Source of the DNA: Gemmatimonadaceae bacterium
GTDB taxonomy: Bacteria; Gemmatimonadota; Gemmatimonadetes; Gemmatimonadales; Gemmatimonadaceae
DNA length: 64,000 bases
Assembly: GCA_020846935.1 (NCBI GenBank)
Contig: JADLCY010000001.1
Location: forward strand, 434,001-498,000
Reading direction: 5' to 3'
Part shown: one piece after another, positions 8,593-16,694 of the stretch
How the letters are laid out: every line of letters starts with the position of its first letter
Numbering within the stretch: position 1 is the stretch's first letter
Translations under genes and position numbers: made by a program
Notes under the pieces: generated by a model
Seen by the model: the letters and a program-made list of their open reading frames with translations, nothing else
The model's database searches: none
Told to the model about the DNA's origin: nothing

Positions 8593-10367
8593 GCGCGCAC
8601 TACGACGCCGTCATCGTCGGTGGAGGCATCGCGGGCGCGATCACGGCGCGCATGCTGTCCGAGGCCGGCAAGCGCGTGCTGATCCTCGAAGCAGGCATCG
8701 AGGGCGCAATGAAACCCGCGTCTTACCTCGACTACCTCGAGACGTATTACACCATCGGTGGCGTGCGCGGCATGCCGAACGGGCCCTACCCGTACAATGC
8801 CGCTGCCCCTTCGCCCGGCATGCCGTTCGACCCCACCGGCGGCTACTACGCCTACGCAACGCCAACGCAGTTCATGAGCGACTACCTGCGCATGCTCGGC
8901 GGGACGACGCTCCACTGGCAGGGGACGTCGTTGCGAATGGTGCCGAACGACTTCCGCATGCAATCCACCTACGGCCATGGCGTCGACTGGCCCATCGGCT
9001 ACGATGATCTCGAGCCCGACTACCGACGCGCAGAGCTGGAGATCGGCGTGGCGGCCGACGTGGACGACCAGCGCATCTTCGGCGTGTGGTTCCCCGATGG
9101 CTACGTGTACCCCATGCATCGCATGCCGCAAAGCATGGTCGACCAGTTCTTCGACCGAACGCTCCGCGGCCGATCGGTGCGCCTCGCCGGCAAGCGGTAT
9201 CCGCTGCGGGTCATCAGCATTCCACAGGGCCGCAACGCCACACCGAACGCGGCCTACGACCTTGGCCGCGGCTACCGGCCGGACCCGATGGTCAGCGATC
9301 GCGATGAGGGCCAGCGGTGCCAGGGCAACTCGGCGTGCCTGCCCCTCTGCCCCGTGCAGGCAAAGTACAGCGCACTCAAGACGCTCGATGCGCTGCGAAG
9401 GAATCGCGGAGTGGAGATCCGGACGCAGAGCGTCGCCTCGAAGCTCCACGTGGATCCCGCGACCGGCCGCATCCGCAGCGTCGAATACAAGCGATACGCG
9501 AAACAGGGATCTCCGGAACACGTCACCGAGACCGTATCGGGGACGCTCGTGGTCCTCGCCGCCAACGCCATCGAGAACGCCACGCTCCTCCTTGCCTCGA
9601 ACGCGGCAAACCGGAGCGACCAGGTGGGCCGCAACCTGATGGACCACCCGTACCTCTACGTGTGGGGCCTCGCGCCGACGGCGGTGTTCCCGTTCCGCGG
9701 GCCAGACACGACGAGCGGCGTGGAGTCCCTGCGAGACGGCGCGTTCCGCAAGGTGCACGCGTCGTTCCGCGCCAGCCTCGCCAACTGGGGATGGAGTGGG
9801 GCGCCGGGCGCCCAGCTCGCCCAGCTGCTCGGCAAGCACGTCTACGGCAAGTCGCTGCGCGCGCAGCTCGCGGATCAGATGCGCCGCATGGTGAAGATCG
9901 GGTTCATGTTCGAACAACTGCCGGACCCGAACAACCGCGTGAGCATCGACGGCGCGCACCGGGATGCGATGGGCAACCACCGCCCCGTGTTGTCCTACGC
10001 CTACGACAGCTACTCACTCTCGGCGGTCGATGCCGCGGTGAACACCGTGTGGAAGTCGATCACGGAGTATGCAGGCATCGAGGACTTCACCGCGTACCCC
10101 AACCCGGCTCCCGGCGGGTACCAGCGCGTGACCTACGAAGGCACGGGATACAACATCATGGGATCGGGGCACATCGTCGGCACACACCGCATGGGCCACA
10201 GCTGGCGAGACTCGGTCGTCGATCGCAATTCGCGCAGCTGGGATCACGACAACCTCTACATCGTGGGAGCAGGCAGCCAGGTGACGATTGGCACCGCCAA
10301 CCCGACTCTCACGGCGGCGGCGCTCACGGTGCGCGCCGCAAGAGCGATGCTGGGGGCCAGCCGATGA
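8589..10367 (+). CDS. GMC-family FAD oxidoreductase, large subunit type
   Basis: The 592-residue flavoprotein begins with a dinucleotide-binding fold (AVIVGGGIAGAITA, residues 7-20) and has the GGTTLHWQGTS signature. It ends with the GMC C-terminal part: a GTHRMG motif, then DNLYIVGAGSQ and NPTLTAAALTVRAA. A cysteine cluster CQGNSACLPLCPVQAK near residue 245 resembles the iron-sulfur-type cluster of bacterial FAD glucose/gluconate dehydrogenase large subunits; that it binds iron is inference. It overlaps the small-subunit gene before it and the ferritin-like gene after it, each by 4 bases, so the three are translationally coupled. The substrate is unknown; an alcohol or sugar donor would fit the family. 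Confidence 0.9.
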   Translation: MSAHYDAVIVGGGIAGAITARMLSEAGKRVLILEAGIEGAMKPASYLDYLETYYTIGGVRGMPNGPYPYNAAAPSPGMPFDPTGGYYAYATPTQFMSDYLRMLGGTTLHWQGTSLRMVPNDFRMQSTYGHGVDWPIGYDDLEPDYRRAELEIGVAADVDDQRIFGVWFPDGYVYPMHRMPQSMVDQFFDRTLRGRSVRLAGKRYPLRVISIPQGRNATPNAAYDLGRGYRPDPMVSDRDEGQRCQGNSACLPLCPVQAKYSALKTLDALRRNRGVEIRTQSVASKLHVDPATGRIRSVEYKRYAKQGSPEHVTETVSGTLVVLAANAIENATLLLASNAANRSDQVGRNLMDHPYLYVWGLAPTAVFPFRGPDTTSGVESLRDGAFRKVHASFRASLANWGWSGAPGAQLAQLLGKHVYGKSLRAQLADQMRRMVKIGFMFEQLPDPNNRVSIDGAHRDAMGNHRPVLSYAYDSYSLSAVDAAVNTVWKSITEYAGIEDFTAYPNPAPGGYQRVTYEGTGYNIMGSGHIVGTHRMGHSWRDSVVDRNSRSWDHDNLYIVGAGSQVTIGTANPTLTAAALTVRAARAMLGASR

Positions 10368-11446
10368 CCGCGCGCCGCTCCTCCACGCGAGCCCAAGCCA
10401 CGGCACGCAAGACCATGCCCCGGCAGCGCTCAGCGCGACGCGAGCCTGCGATCCGGACCATCGCCGCGCTGCGCAAGCATTTGCAGGTGGCCATGCAGCT
10501 CGAGCACGCCACGATACCGCCCTATTTCACGGCGTGGCTCACGATCCACCCGGGGACGAACGTCGAGGCGGCCGAGATCATCCGGAGCGTCATGCTCGAG
10601 GAGATGTTGCACCTCACCCTTGCCGCCAACCTGCTCAACGCCGTGGGCGGCCGGCCGCGACTCACGCAGCCGGGGTTCGTGGCGCGCTACCCGCACGCAC
10701 TCCCCCACAGCGGGGACACGTTCAAGGTTTCCATCGAGAAGTTCTCGCCGGCGGCGCTCCGCACGTTTCTCCGGATCGAACGACCCGAGCCGCGCGGGGC
10801 CAAGCCGCAACCCGGCCACTTCACCACGATCGCGCAGTTCTACCTCGCGATCGACCAGGCCATCGATGCGCTGTGCGACCGGCTCGGCGAGCAACGGGTG
10901 TTCAGCGGCGCCGTCGACCGGCAAGTGCGGCCGAGCGACTACTACGGCTCGGGCGAGATCGTGGTGGTGAAGGACCGCGACTCCGCGCATCGCGCGATCG
11001 CCGAGATCATCGAACAGGGCGAAGGCGCTCCGGGCGGCATCTTCGACGGCGACGCGCAGATCCTGGGCGACGGCGACGGACGGGAGATTGCTCACTACTA
11101 CCGGTTCAACGAGGTGCTCCAGGGTCGCCATTACACCGCGCGCGACACGCCTAGGAGCGGACCCACCGGCAGCCGACTCGACGTGGACTTCGACGCCGTG
11201 TATCCGATCCGCCCCAACGCGCGTGCGTCCGCCCACGCGCGCGGGACCGGCGCCCGGCGTGCGATGGATGAGTTCAGGGTCGGCTACCGTGCGCTGCTCG
11301 CCTCGCTCGAACGCGCGTTCAATGGCGAGCGCACGCACTTCACCGAGGCCATCGCGCGGATGTTCCAGCTTCACCAGCAAGGGGTCGCGCTGGCGCGCAC
11401 GCCAAGCGGCGACGGAAAGACGACGTTGGGGATCGACTTCGGTTAG
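10364..11446 (+). CDS. Ferritin-like protein of the VioB/RebD domain family
   Basis: The 360-residue product has the ferritin-like domain found in VioB/RebD-type proteins. Key parts are QLEHATIPPYFTAW near residue 44 and a second helix with LEEMLHLTLAANLLNAVGG near residue 75. The Glu residues and the EExxH pattern are typical di-iron ligands. Later segments (FTTIAQFYLAIDQAI, AHYYRFNEVLQGR) supply more possible helices and ligands. The ATG at 10364 overlaps the GMC stop, so it is coupled to the oxidoreductase. The first 30 residues are Arg/Thr-rich and probably disordered. In violacein and rebeccamycin pathways the domain sits in indole-dimer enzymes. Here no other pigment gene is present, so a separate oxidative role is likely (inference). 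Confidence 0.82.
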   Translation: MTARRSSTRAQATARKTMPRQRSARREPAIRTIAALRKHLQVAMQLEHATIPPYFTAWLTIHPGTNVEAAEIIRSVMLEEMLHLTLAANLLNAVGGRPRLTQPGFVARYPHALPHSGDTFKVSIEKFSPAALRTFLRIERPEPRGAKPQPGHFTTIAQFYLAIDQAIDALCDRLGEQRVFSGAVDRQVRPSDYYGSGEIVVVKDRDSAHRAIAEIIEQGEGAPGGIFDGDAQILGDGDGREIAHYYRFNEVLQGRHYTARDTPRSGPTGSRLDVDFDAVYPIRPNARASAHARGTGARRAMDEFRVGYRALLASLERAFNGERTHFTEAIARMFQLHQQGVALARTPSGDGKTTLGIDFG

Positions 11447-11462
11447 GTGAGAGCCGCTGGGT

Positions 11463-11480
11463 GCGGCGATTGGTCGCCGC
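11463..11480 (+). terminator. Hairpin after the four-gene cassette
   Basis: A perfect 7-base stem GCGGCGA/TCGCCGC with a TTGG loop lies 17 bases after the stop of the ferritin-like gene. There is no T-tract, so it is at best a weak or factor-assisted terminator. Confidence 0.35.
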
Positions 11481-11604
11481 GCCTGGCGGGTCACGGCTTT
11501 GCATTCTGCGGTGACTGATCGTGGTGCCTGCATCATCTGCTGAAGCTCGCTCACTGCTCCTATGTCCTGACGCTTCGCACTGGCGAGGGATCGTTTAGCA
11601 GCAG

Positions 11605-11880
11605 CGCCGACGGCTCCGTCGCGAGGGATTGCGCGTGAATCGGAAGCCTCGTTCAGCGGCTCTATCGCGAGAAGAGACTCACCGTGCGCCGCCGACGACG
11701 CAAGCGGGTGGCCGTGCCGCGTGGGCCCTTGCCGTCGCTCACAGGCGCGAATGAGCGATGTGGCATGGACTTTGTGAGCGATGCCCCTGAGCGACAGCCG
11801 ACGCTTTCGTGCGCTGACGATCGTCGACGACTTTACGCGGGAGGCGCCCGCGATCGAAGTGGACACGTGCGCGACGATCA
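11605..11880 (+). pseudogene. Relic of an IS3-family transposase (OrfB)
   Basis: Pieces of an IS3 OrfB can be read in changing frames. RLRREGLRVNRK is read near 11607-11645. Then VQRLYREKRLTVRRRR and NERCGMDFVSDA are read in one frame up to about 11790. Finally RRFRALTIVDDFTREAP is read in another frame. The order and spacing match the middle of an IS3-type DDE integrase, including the first catalytic Asp region (MDFVSDA). At least two frameshifts and loss of both ends make it non-functional. It lies directly left of the IS66 element and differs in sequence from the IS3 copy inside that element. The bases from 11481 to 11604 hold nothing I can identify. Confidence 0.75.
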
Positions 11881-11902
11881 ATCCGTTAAGTCGACTCCCA
11901 AG

Positions 11903-11922
11903 GTAAGCGTCCGGCTCGGACG
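11903..11922 (+). repeat. Left inverted repeat of the IS66 element
   Basis: GTAAGCGTCCGGCTCGGACG; its exact reverse complement ends the element at 15762-15781. Confidence 0.95.
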
Positions 11923-11961
11923 TGGTGACGTGAGGCCAGGGTGCGCGTAGGTTCGCGCCCC

Positions 11962-12312
11962 ATGACGAGACGAACGAGTCGGACGCGCTCGCGCTATCAG
12001 CGCTGGAGTGCGGGAGCGAAGGCCCGGTATCTCGCCGCGCAGCGGCGCAGTGGCGAGTCGGTGCGGGTCTTTTGTGCGCGGGTCGGCGTGCCGCATTCGA
12101 CCTTCACGTGGTGGCAGCGCGAGGCCCGCGCCCGGCGCGCGACCGCGCCGCAGTTCGCGCGCGTCCAGGTGGTGCCGTCGGCCACGGCGCCGACGCCCGC
12201 GCCGCTCGTGGTGCTTCGTGCCGCGAATGGCGTGGCGCTCGAAGTGGCCGGGCTCGATGTCGCGACGCCGGTCGCGGTGCTGCGCGGCGTCGCGCGAGCG
12301 GAGGAGCGATGA
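11962..12312 (+). CDS. tnpA: IS66 accessory protein TnpA
   Basis: The 116-residue basic protein has the IS66 TnpA pattern: an Arg-rich start, RYQRWSAGAKARYLAAQRRSG, then a helix-turn-helix-like FCARVGVPHSTFTWWQRE that should bind the element ends (WWQRE is typical). The C-terminal part (VVLRAANGVALEVAG) is the usual short beta region. Its stop overlaps the start of tnpB by 4 bases. The gene is intact, unlike tnpC. Confidence 0.88.
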   Translation: MTRRTSRTRSRYQRWSAGAKARYLAAQRRSGESVRVFCARVGVPHSTFTWWQREARARRATAPQFARVQVVPSATAPTPAPLVVLRAANGVALEVAGLDVATPVAVLRGVARAEER

Positions 12313-12662
12313 TCCCTGGGCTCGGCAGCGGGCGCGCGATCTATCTCGCGACCGGCGTCACCGATCTGCGGCACGGGATCAGCGCGCTCTACGCGCACAT
12401 CCTGAACGAGCTCCATCACGAGCCGCTGAGCGGGGCGATCTATGGCTTCGCGAATCGGCGGCGCGACGCCGTGAAACTCTTCTGCTACGACGCTGGCGGC
12501 ATCTGGATTTGCGTGAAGCGGCTCGAGCAGGGCACGTTTCGCTGGCCCGGCGAGGGGGCGCGCACCGTCCAGCTCACGGCGACGGATCTCCACCTGCTCC
12601 TGGGCGGGATCGATCCGACGCGCACGCGGCTCCGGCGGTGGTGGCAGCCGGTCGACGCGTGA
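12309..12662 (+). CDS. tnpB: IS66 accessory protein TnpB
   Basis: The 117-residue protein has the hallmark IS66 TnpB (Orf2) motifs: IYLATGVTDLRHGISAL, IYGFANRRRDAVKLFCYD, GIWICVKRLEQGTFRWP and a final LLLGGID. Family members are small proteins needed for IS66 transposition; the exact role is not settled. The frame is complete and is coupled to tnpA by an ATGA overlap. It is not related to the TnpB nuclease of IS605 elements despite the shared name. Confidence 0.93.
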   Translation: MIPGLGSGRAIYLATGVTDLRHGISALYAHILNELHHEPLSGAIYGFANRRRDAVKLFCYDAGGIWICVKRLEQGTFRWPGEGARTVQLTATDLHLLLGGIDPTRTRLRRWWQPVDA

Positions 12663-13448
12663 CGCGCGTTAGGCGTTAGGCAGACTGGCGCGGGATGGCC
12701 GCGTGGCGCATATTGGCGTCGCCATGGCGACGCCGCCTATCCCGCCCTTGGAGGCCGTGACCCCGGCGCCGTTTGCGGCCTTCGTGGCGCAGGTCGAGGC
12801 GATGCAGGCGGCGTGGGCCGCGGAGCGGCGCCAGCTCCTGCTCCGGATTCAGGATCTTGAGCAGCGGCTCGCGGGGCGGGCGGGAGGCTCGGCCGACCTG
12901 ACACCGAACGCGCTGTCGCTCTTTGGGGAACTGCCCGCGCCGACCGATGTCCCCGGGCCATCGACGCCCGCTCGTGCCCCGCGTCGCCCCGGCGTGCGCA
13001 CACCGCATACGCATCGCCCGCTCGATCCATCACTGCCGCGGGAGCTCGTGCAGCTCCCGGACCCGCCCGACGTGGAGGCTCGCCGCCTCACGCCGGGCTT
13101 TGTGGAAGGGCTGGAGGTGCTCGCGCGAAAGCCGGGCGCCTTGTTCGTCAAGCGTTACGAGCGGTAGGTGTGGGTGAGCGCCCAGAAGACGGCGCCGCTC
13201 ACCACGCCATGGCCGGCGGAGATCTGGCCGCGCGCGCGCGTGCACGTCAGCATCGCCGCCCACCTCGCCACCGCGCGCTTCGCCGGCCATGTGCCGTACT
13301 ATCGGCAGGAGCAGGAGCTCGAGCGGATCGGCATTCACCTGCCGCGCTCGACGCAGGTCGACCTGATGGCCGCGCTCGACGAGCGCCTGTAGTGCTTCTC
13401 CACTTATCGCACTTTGCGCGCGTCTGACGTAGCGACACTTCTCCATGG

Positions 13449-14420
13449 TTAGGCAGCTCGGGTGAGCTGCGCAATGTTCGCCTGCCGCCGTGCCTGTCGG
13501 GCCCGCTGCAACTTCGCCTGCCGTACCGCCTGATGCGGCGCCGGATCGCCCCGATAGTACACCGCCGGCGGCAGGTAGCCCAAGCTCGCGTGCAGCCGCT
13601 CCTCGTTGTAGTACCCCACCCAGCGGGCGATCAGCTCCCGCACCTGCCCCAGGTTCTGGAGCGGCGTGGGCCGTAGCGCCTCCCGCGTCGAGCGGTGAAA
13701 GCGCTCCACCACGCCGTTCGATTCCGGATGATACGTCCGACTCCGGATGTGCTCGAGGGCGAAGCGCCGCACGAGATCCTTGAACTCCGCCGCCGTGAAC
13801 TGCGCCCCATTGTCCGTCACCACCTGCGGCTGCGTGCCGGTCCGCTCCACCGCCGCCTGAACCACGAGCCGCACATCGGCCGCGCGCATCGACGTGAGCA
13901 GCTCCCAGTGCACCACGTAGCGACTGAAGGCATCCAGCACCGTGACCAGGAATTACCACGTGTCCGCCACCCGCAGATACATCAGGTCCGTGTGCCAGCG
14001 CTGATGCGGCCGCGACGGCGCGGCGGGTTGCTCGCCCACGGGCGCCCTCCGCTTCCAGCGCGACACCAGATCGGCCGCATCGAGAATGCGATAGACACTC
14101 GATTCGCTCAGGTACGCGATGTCGGCATCGATCATCTGCCACGTCAGCCGCCGATAGCCGTCCGTAGGATGCGCCAGCGCGTACTGGACCACCGCGTCGC
14201 GCTCCGCCAGCAGAATGCCATCGACCAAAGGCCGCCGCGTCGTGCGATCCGCCAGGGTCTCGGTCCGCTGCCGATGGTGCCACGCGCGGTAGCGCGCGGG
14301 GCTCAGGCCCAGGCGCTGGAGGATGCCGCGCACCGGCCAGCCCGTCCGCTCCCGCGTCATGACCACGAGCGCCAACAGCGCGGCTTTCACCGCCGCGGGG
14401 AAGCGCGTCGATTCCCGCAC
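13449..14420 (-). pseudogene. IS3 transposase OrfB with one ochre stop
   Basis: The frame reads as a full IS3 DDE integrase apart from a TAA at 13953-13955, where YLRVADTW should continue to FLVTVLDAFSRYVVHW. The catalytic residues are visible in HTDLMYL (first Asp), VTDNGAQF (second Asp) and NGVVERFH (Glu). The two halves (155 and 163 residues) are in the same frame. One base change would restore it. As it stands the protein lacks the second half of its catalytic core. Confidence 0.92.
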
Positions 14421-14422
14421 CT

Positions 14423-14734
14423 TCAGAGCCCCCTTCTTAGGTCGAGGTTCTCCTCGACCACTTCGGCAATGATCCGACTCTTCTTCGCCAGCTCCGTCCG
14501 CAGCCGCTCAAGCTCCCTGGCCTGCGCATCCGGCGCCGTCCGTCGCTGGTCGCCTAACGCGGCGAGCACCGCCGCTTTGGCGTCCTTCTCCCAGCGATAG
14601 TAGGTCGCGGCATCGAGCTGATGCCGGCGCAGGACCTCGGCCACCGTGGTGTTCGGGGCCCGCGCCTCGTCGAGAATCTTCACCTTCTCCGCGGCGGTCC
14701 ACTGCCGCCGCGCCTTCCCATTTCTGCTGCTCAT
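14423..14734 (-). CDS. IS3 transposase OrfA
   Basis: A 103-residue protein with a basic start (SSRNGKARRQWTAAEK), a helix-turn-helix (TTVAEVLRRHQLDAATYYRW) and a leucine-zipper-like C-terminus (ELERLRTELAKKSRII). These are standard for IS3 OrfA, which binds the element ends. The frame can be extended to 14794, but the ATG at 14734 begins the conserved part. The gene is intact and lies directly upstream of orfB. In IS3 elements OrfAB is usually made by a programmed frameshift; the slippery site was not identified here. Confidence 0.88.
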   Translation of the reverse strand: MSSRNGKARRQWTAAEKVKILDEARAPNTTVAEVLRRHQLDAATYYRWEKDAKAAVLAALGDQRRTAPDAQARELERLRTELAKKSRIIAEVVEENLDLRRGL

Positions 14735-15761
14735 CACTCGTCCCTCCGTCGTCCGGTCCGCTCGCCGGGTGAGGGAAAAGTGTCGCTTCGTCAAACCGCC
14801 CTAAAGTGCGCTTTTGGCTGAACCGCTACACGCCTCGCCCCGCTGGCCGCAGCGCTCCGCCGGCACGTCCTCGCCAGCTACGTGCATCTGGACGCGACAC
14901 CGATCGACTGCTGTGATCGCACGCGACCCGGCAAGGCGCAGACGACGCACGTGTGGACGTATCGGGCGCGGAGCCCGGATCCGGCGGTCGATGGCCTGGT
15001 CTGGTACGACTTCCAGCTGACCAAGACGCCGAAAGAGCCGGCGCGGCTCCTCGCGACGTATTACGGGGTCGTGCAGACCGACGGGGCGTCGGGCCTCGAC
15101 ACGTTAGGCCCGCCTGAGCGCATCACGCATCTGGGCTGCTGGGCCCATGCGCGCCGCTATCTCGTCAACGCGGTGGAGAGCGGCGACACGCGCGCGATCG
15201 TGTATCGCGAGCAGGTCGATCGGCTCTTCCGCTATGACGCACGGGCCCGCGCGATCCTCGCCGCGGTCCCCGCGGCATCCCGGGCCGGCCTGGCCGATCG
15301 ACTCGCGACCTGGCGGGCCCGCTTCAGTCGGCCGCTGGCCGACGCCGTCTTCGCGCGCGCGGCGACGGATGTGGTGCGACTCCCGCCGAAGAGTGCGCTC
15401 GCGGTCGCGTTAGGCTACGTGCTCGGGCAACGGCCGTCGCTGATGCGCTGCGTGACGACGGCGGGCGCGGCACTCGACAACAACCGCGCCGAAAACGCGA
15501 TCCGGCCGCTGACGCTGGGGGCTCGGAACTAGCTGTTCATCGGGCACCCCGACGCGGGGCCGCGCCTCGCCAGGCTCTTCACCGTGAGCGAGAACGCCCG
15601 GCAGGCGAAGCTCGACATCGAGGCGTACCTCACGGACGTCCTCACGCGCTTCACCGGCGCGAACACCGCCGACCGGCTGCCCCGCGCCTGGCAGCGGGCG
15701 CGCGCCGACGGCATCCTCGCATAGCTCCCGCCGGCCAGTCGATACCATCGACGGTAACCCC

Positions 15762-15781
15762 CGTCCGAGCCGGACGCTTAC
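15762..15781 (-). repeat. Right inverted repeat of the IS66 element
   Basis: CGTCCGAGCCGGACGCTTAC, the exact reverse complement of the left end at 11903-11922. Confidence 0.95.
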
Positions 15782-16200
15782 GGGAGAAGGCGCGTCTTGC
15801 ACCTGTGCACGCTCGCTCACCATCCTCGCGAAGAGCGGGAACGGCAACGCCCAGTCCTCGTCAGGAGCACCGCGCGCTCGCCGGCCCTCTCCTCAGGTGG
15901 CGCCACCTGACCGACCGTCGAGTCGCTTCCGGACTTGACGGCAGCGGGGACTCCGACGCTTGTTCGTTCGTCGAGTGTGGACGGAGACACCCATGCGCTT
16001 AGGCCGCGTTACAAGCCTAACGACGACGACGCGCGACGGAACAAGAGAGGGCCCAAGCACTTGACTTGGGCCCCCTTCATGACTGCCTGTCCTATCTTGC
16101 CCGCCGGGCGCAGCCGCTCCGACACTCCGTTGATCCTCGCGATGGCATGTCGCTATCGCTAATCACACGTCCAAATCGAAAGGGTCGCGCCACGAGCTAC
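15782..16200. other. Intergenic stretch right of the IS66 element
   Basis: I find no convincing gene in these 419 bases. They hold one strong hairpin (16049-16073) and one copy of the recurring GCCTAACG motif (16015). Short open frames here show no domain. Confidence 0.6.
16049..16073 (-). terminator. Hairpin after the low-GC gene pair
   Basis: A perfect 9-base stem GGGCCCAAG/CTTGGGCCC with a 7-base loop lies 130 bases beyond the stop of the minus-strand gene at 16201. Read on the minus strand it is followed by CTCTCTTGTT, a poor T-tract, so termination is plausible but not certain. Confidence 0.5.
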
Positions 16201-16668
16201 TCAGGGCACCGAGCTGTTCGGTATGAGCATCTTGCCTCTATACGCCCACGTACTATCGAAGACGTATGCTGATGTGAACTCACTACCAACTGCTCGCGAC
16301 GGATCAACAACTCGGTGAGACGTTCCAACCAAGAAGAGATAGATCGGAGCGCCGCTTGCTGAGCTCTTGCCAGCCAGGCTATCCGCCAGTTCAGATCCGC
16401 GCGCGCACAGCGCCTCGTCCGATGACACAGACACAGAGGACGGGCTACTTCCGTCCAGCCCTAGCTGTTGTCGTAAGGTAACAAGACCCGAGACTGAGGT
16501 AGTCAACAATCGGGAGATCGCGCCCACTCCGGACGCGCTAGCCTGTCCAGACTTACAGCTGCCTACCCCGCGAGCTTCCGATGAAGACGGAACTCCAAGT
16601 GTGGCAAGCGCAAGCGCAGCAACTGCGAAGAAGCTGAGAAATGTTCCGTTGAGTCGTGGGCGGGTCAT
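16201..16668 (-). CDS. Small secreted protein of unknown function
   Basis: Starting at the ATG at 16668 (an upstream in-frame start exists at 16743), the 155-residue product begins with a clear signal peptide (FLSFFAVAALALATLG, then a probable cut after SSSEA). The mature part is Ser-rich, has two cysteines (SCKSG and LCARG) and ends with YLFLVGTSHRVVDPSRAVG and YVFDSTWAYRG, a small strand-rich domain I do not recognise. The start is 27 bases after the stop of the larger lipoprotein gene, so the two are probably one transcript. Base composition is clearly below that of neighbours, as for its partner. Confidence 0.7.
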   Translation of the reverse strand: MTRPRLNGTFLSFFAVAALALATLGVPSSSEARGVGSCKSGQASASGVGAISRLLTTSVSGLVTLRQQLGLDGSSPSSVSVSSDEALCARGSELADSLAGKSSASGAPIYLFLVGTSHRVVDPSRAVGSEFTSAYVFDSTWAYRGKMLIPNSSVP

Positions 16669-16694
16669 GGCGCAGAGGATAGAATTGGTGTCAG

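Larger units (their letters stand above)
13388..14830 (-). mobile_element. IS3-family element inserted in IS66 tnpC
   Basis: The 1443-base element begins TGTAG at 13388 and ends CTACA at 14830. Its imperfect inverted ends share GCACTTT and then GACG(A/T)AGCGACACTT. It is flanked on both sides by CGCC (13384-13387 and 14831-14834), a 4-base target duplication. Removing the element and one CGCC restores tnpC exactly, which fixes both ends. It carries orfA (14423-14734) and orfB (13449-14420), both on the minus strand. orfB has one nonsense codon. Confidence 0.94.
12703..15724 (+). pseudogene. tnpC: IS66 transposase TnpC, broken by two stops and an IS3 insert
   Basis: The transposase frame starts at a GTG at 12703 or the ATG at 12724. 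It runs to an in-frame TAG at 13165, where RYER is followed by VWVSAQKTAP. It is then cut at 13387 by the IS3 insertion and resumes at 14835. Joining these points gives LDERLAPLAAALRRHVLASY without a gap. The central part has the family segments VHLDATPI and THLGCWAHARRY, then DNNRAENAIRPLTLGARN. After that a second TAG (15530-15532) replaces the expected Trp of the NWLF motif. The frame continues LFIGHPDAG and ends at 15724. All parts are in one frame, so only two point mutations and the insertion separate it from an intact gene. Confidence 0.93.
11903..15781 (+). mobile_element. IS66-family element, interrupted by an IS3 element
   Basis: The element is bounded by 20-base perfect inverted repeats starting GTAAGCG, the usual IS66 end sequence. 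Between them lie tnpA, tnpB and a broken tnpC in the standard IS66 order. A 1443-base IS3 element (13388-14830) splits tnpC, and tnpC also has two in-frame TAG codons. Without the insert the element would be about 2.4 kb, normal for the family. The eight bases on either side (CTCCCAAG left, GGGAGAAG right) are not a direct repeat, so the usual 8-base duplication is missing or has decayed. The element should be unable to move without a helper transposase. Confidence 0.93.

Noticed and set aside
9317-10363. Upstream extension of the ferritin-like gene frame
   Set aside because: It is the shifted frame of the GMC gene; the ATG at 10364 is placed by the 4-base overlap and the domain start.
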